Part shown: positions 6,942 to 9,455 of the stretch, piece after piece
How positions within the stretch are numbered: the first letter of the stretch is position 1
Layout: each line of letters begins with the position of its first letter
NCBI GenBank assembly: GCA_946415795.1
Contig: CAMKTW010000048.1
Location: 1-9,455 of the forward strand
Length of the DNA stretch: 9,455 nt
DNA from: an uncultured Bacteroidales bacterium
GTDB taxonomy: Bacteria > Bacteroidota > Bacteroidia > Bacteroidales > UBA932
Direction: 5' to 3'
The notes under the pieces: model-generated
Database searches by the model: none
The model's input: only the letters and a program-made list of their open reading frames with translations
Told to the model about the DNA's origin: nothing
Translations under genes and position numbers: made by a program

Positions 6942-8131
6942 TTGATAGCTTCTTTAATGATTTTATCGCCCATCGATATGAACTTCTCACGATAGCTGAT
7001 GTCAGGGCGGCCGTTTTCATCCAGGTAACCCTGGAAACCATCGGCAACAAGTTTCTGATGAGCAGCGGTTATGCAGGCTCCATAGTAGTTGAGCCGCTTG
7101 AGGTTGTCGGTCAAATCGACCCCGCCCCGGCACGAAAGCTTTATGGGCTCCATAGCCGGGGTGTTGTGTTCGCTGCCGAAAGTCACCACGAAGCCTTGGT
7201 CCCAGAGATACTGAGCATAACGCTCGAGCACCTCTACGCTGTTGCGGGTCGTGATGAATTCCGCGCTATAGAAGCCGCGTTCCTTAAGGGTTGCAGCCGC
7301 CTTTTCCAGGTCGCCCTCAAAGTCGGTGAAACCACCTTTTGCGTCATCGGCCAGGAAAGGATATGTCGGGATGCCGCCTGCTGCAAGGATTATTTGCCGC
7401 ACAGTCGCCATCGGCAGGAATGCCTCGGGGGTCTCCGGGACAAAGGCCGCCCCGCCCGCTTTGAGCAGGTTGCCGCGAATCTCGTTCTCAACCTTTGCAT
7501 CAGCAGCGATGTCGCTTTTTAAAGCCTTGCCGCCAAACAGCTTCTCGTAGAAAGCCTTTTGAGCCCCGGCGTCGGGGAAAAGACGTGCTACAGCCATACG
7601 GATAGCCTTTGCAAGATGGCGCTCGCGCAGACTGCCCTTGGTGAGCTTCTCGCGGATCGTAGCCTCATTCCAGCCGAACTCCACCCCCTGCCCTTCAAAC
7701 AGCTTTGCAACCTTCTCGCACATCGCTGCAACCTGAAGGTTTGATTCCTGTTTGACGGCTGCCAGCTGTGCGGCCGGTTCGCCGTCCAGCTGCACAGGGT
7801 ACGCCAGACCTTTACCACTGATATATGTACGGCCGGGGTTGTTGGGGTCATTGACCCGGACACCAGCCGCCTGGTCTTCGCTGTTGAGTGAGATGAACTC
7901 TATGTTGAAGAGCGGATAAAGCTTGCGGGCCCGGGTCTCCCTGTCCCACTCCGCATATCCGTCCATAGAGTAGAAATCATTTATTCCGACCACCTTGACT
8001 CCCTGGTCCGCAGCCATCTGGGTGGCCTGTGGGATGCTGTCAAAGGCGCTGAAAGAATACGGAGTATGGAGATGTGCATTGACGTCGCACACCTCCATAC
8101 GGCTGTTTTCTGTGTTATTACTTTTACACAT
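6938..8131 (-). CDS. PHP-domain protein with atypical metal-site motifs
   Basis: This predicted cytosolic 397-residue protein belongs to the PHP superfamily of metal-dependent phosphoesterases. Visible motifs are the N-terminal HLHTPYS (His20, His22), GINDFYSMDGY (50-59) in the place of the usual T/N-D-H, NIEFI with Glu78, His172, and FGSEHNT (318-324) in the place of the usual S-D-x-H. The canonical motif-2 His is Phe53, and the expected A-H-P stretch reads TYPFL (256-260), so part of the metal centre is altered. A long insert of about 150 residues (about 85-235) separates the N-terminal and C-terminal motifs. I recall similar proteins annotated only as PHP domain-containing in Bacteroidales, with no known substrate. 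The ATG at 8131 is the only in-frame ATG after the stop at 8138-8140, but Met12 (8098) lies nearer the conserved core and is a possible alternative. The gene overlaps the next by 4 nt. Phosphate-ester hydrolysis is inferred from the family only. Confidence 0.85.
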   Translation of the reverse strand: MCKSNNTENSRMEVCDVNAHLHTPYSFSAFDSIPQATQMAADQGVKVVGINDFYSMDGYAEWDRETRARKLYPLFNIEFISLNSEDQAAGVRVNDPNNPGRTYISGKGLAYPVQLDGEPAAQLAAVKQESNLQVAAMCEKVAKLFEGQGVEFGWNEATIREKLTKGSLRERHLAKAIRMAVARLFPDAGAQKAFYEKLFGGKALKSDIAADAKVENEIRGNLLKAGGAAFVPETPEAFLPMATVRQIILAAGGIPTYPFLADDAKGGFTDFEGDLEKAAATLKERGFYSAEFITTRNSVEVLERYAQYLWDQGFVVTFGSEHNTPAMEPIKLSCRGGVDLTDNLKRLNYYGACITAAHQKLVADGFQGYLDENGRPDISYREKFISMGDKIIKEAIK

Positions 8132-8185
8132 AATACATTACGTAAGTATCGCGAAGGACATTCCCCGTCCCTCCGGCAAAACTCA

Positions 8186-9455
8186 TTAGATACCCTTCTT
8201 GGCGCGGGAGATAAGTTCCGCGTTGGTAAGGTTTGCAACCGGGGTGTAGCCGGCGATGGGCGCGATACGCTCGTGGTATGCATCCACAAACCACTCGGGC
8301 TGAGGGAAGAATGCCTCTTCAAGCTCGTGGCAGGGGGTGATCCAGTTGCGGCTGCCGAGAACTACCGGAGCAGCGTCCAGATAGTCAAAGCAGAAGCTTG
8401 CGATATTGGCTGCCAGATCGTTCAGGAAAGATCCGCGGGCAGAGGCGTCGGCTGCGATAATGATCTTGCCGGTCTTCTTGACACTCTCGATGACCTTGTC
8501 GTAGTTGAACGGCACGAGGCTGCGGGCGTCGATAACCTCTGCACTGATGCCTTTCTCCTCGAAGAGTTTGGCTGCCTTCATTGCGCGGTACAGGGTTGCA
8601 CCTATAGAGAGGATGGTGACATCCTTACCCTCTTTCTTGACATCGGGTTCGCCGATAGGGATCTCGTAATACTCCTTGGGGACACCACCCTTATGGAACT
8701 CCTCGCCCTGGCCGTATATGCGCTGGCTCTCGAAGAAAATCACAGGGTCGGTGCCCTGGAGAGCGGCGTTCATAAGACCTTTGGCATCGTAAGGGGTTGC
8801 GGGGAACACGACCTTCAGGCCGGGGATATGAGTGCAGAGCGAAGTCCAGTCCTGACTGTGCTGTGCGCCATATTTGCTGCCGACAGATACACGTACCACA
8901 ACGGGCATCTTGAGGATGTTGCCGCTCATTGCCTGCCACTTGGGGAGCTGGTTGAACACCTCGTCACCGCAGCAGCCAAGGAAGTCGCAGTACATAATCT
9001 CGGGGATTACGCGACCGCCGCACATAGCATAACCGATGGCGGTACCGATGATGGCTGCCTCGCTGATGGGCGAGTTGAACAGACGGTGATAAGGCAGGGC
9101 CTCGGTGAGACCGCGGTAAACTGCAAACGCACCGCCCCAGTCACGGTTCTCTTCACCGTATGCGACAAGGGATGCATCCTTATAGAAGCGGTCGATGATA
9201 GCCTCGAACAGGCCGTCGCGGATACCGAAGGTCTTGATAGCACTGAAAGGCTTGCCGTTAGCGTCAAATGCAAAACGCTCTTTGGTAGCGAGTTGCTTAA
9301 CACGCGGATTCTCTTCCATAGGCATATTCACATCGGGCTTAGCGTCGCTCATAGAGTCAACGCTGCAGTTGGAGAACATCATATCGCCAAGAAGTTCGCT
9401 CTCCTTGACAAGATCCATACGGGGAGATACCTCCAGGTCGATGGCGAGCTTGTAC
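8186..9455 (-). CDS. Thiamine-diphosphate-dependent 2-oxo acid dehydrogenase E1, beta half visible (probable alpha/beta fusion, partial)
   Basis: The frame is open to the right edge: 12 codons precede the first ATG (9418) without a stop and encode YKLAIDLEVSPR, so the true start lies outside and 422 residues are visible. Counting from the Met at 9418, the E1-beta fold begins only at about residue 58. The roughly 70 residues before it are therefore the end of an alpha domain or a linker, as in the fused E1 alpha/beta proteins of Bacteroidota. Motifs are GEENRDWGGAF (88-98), SPISEAAIIG with the ThDP-contacting Glu120, HSQDW (187-191) for the usual HSQS, and a C-terminal transketolase-like domain. 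E1 enzymes decarboxylate a 2-oxo acid and pass the acyl group to lipoyl-E2, but no E2 or E3 is in view, so an alternative acceptor or a transketolase-like reaction is possible. It is followed by the PHP gene after 54 nt. The substrate is unknown; annotation as pyruvate or branched-chain dehydrogenase would be a guess. Confidence 0.88.
   Translation of the reverse strand, partial: YKLAIDLEVSPRMDLVKESELLGDMMFSNCSVDSMSDAKPDVNMPMEENPRVKQLATKERFAFDANGKPFSAIKTFGIRDGLFEAIIDRFYKDASLVAYGEENRDWGGAFAVYRGLTEALPYHRLFNSPISEAAIIGTAIGYAMCGGRVIPEIMYCDFLGCCGDEVFNQLPKWQAMSGNILKMPVVVRVSVGSKYGAQHSQDWTSLCTHIPGLKVVFPATPYDAKGLMNAALQGTDPVIFFESQRIYGQGEEFHKGGVPKEYYEIPIGEPDVKKEGKDVTILSIGATLYRAMKAAKLFEEKGISAEVIDARSLVPFNYDKVIESVKKTGKIIIAADASARGSFLNDLAANIASFCFDYLDAAPVVLGSRNWITPCHELEEAFFPQPEWFVDAYHERIAPIAGYTPVANLTNAELISRAKKGI

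Noticed and set aside
8138..8161. Seven-codon ORF behind GGAGGGA upstream of the PHP gene
   Set aside because: It is too short to judge, shows no attenuator-like codon run and no hairpin beside it; purine-rich matches of this size arise by chance.
7981..8322. Minus-strand 113-codon frame bridging the E1 and PHP genes
   Set aside because: It is in a different frame and overlaps both conserved protein ends; the translation is Ser/Arg/Pro-rich and looks like an out-of-frame shadow.

Overview
The window looks like a piece of a Bacteroidales (Bacteroidota) chromosome, probably from a gut-type member. Three things point there: tandem lipoproteins built from BACON domains with a FISUMP-like C-terminus, ribosome-binding regions without clear Shine-Dalgarno motifs, and a match to the Bacteroidota-type promoter (TAnnTTTG). 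I cannot place it to genus. All six supported genes lie on the minus strand, so transcription runs from high to low coordinates. Two of them are cut by the window edges.

Region A (9455 down to 3042) is a tightly packed metabolic gene set. In order of transcription it holds: (1) a thiamine-diphosphate-dependent E1 component, of which the beta half is visible and the start lies outside the window; (2) a PHP-domain protein with altered metal-site motifs; (3) a fusion of a class II (RhaD/FucA/AraD-type) aldolase to a short-chain dehydrogenase; (4) a zinc-type medium-chain dehydrogenase of the L-sorbose-1-phosphate reductase (SorE) type; (5) a small glyoxalase-II-like metallo-beta-lactamase-fold hydrolase. 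Spacings are 54 nt, a 4-nt ATGA overlap, 21 nt and 3 nt, so this is almost certainly one operon. The combination suggests catabolism of a sugar, ketose phosphate or polyol phosphate: oxidation or reduction by the MDR enzyme, aldol cleavage and aldehyde oxidation by the fusion, and processing of a 2-oxo acid or related product by the E1. I do not recognise the complete set as a characterised pathway. It is the best candidate here for an undescribed system.

Region B (3041 to 2896) is a 146-nt intergenic gap. It holds a weak hairpin with a T-tract just after the metabolic genes, then a good Bacteroidota-type promoter whose -7 box lies inside a perfect 9-bp inverted repeat. This marks a probable boundary between two transcription units.

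Region C (2895 down to 1) encodes two consecutive lipoproteins 21 nt apart. The first has a lipobox, four BACON domains, a linker module and a FISUMP-like C-terminal domain. The second runs off the left edge after a lipobox, one full BACON domain and part of another. Their N-termini are clearly paralogous. They are probably cell-envelope or surface proteins, possibly carbohydrate-binding, and nothing in the sequence ties them directly to the metabolic operon. I saw no tRNA, rRNA, CRISPR array, insertion sequence or integration site.
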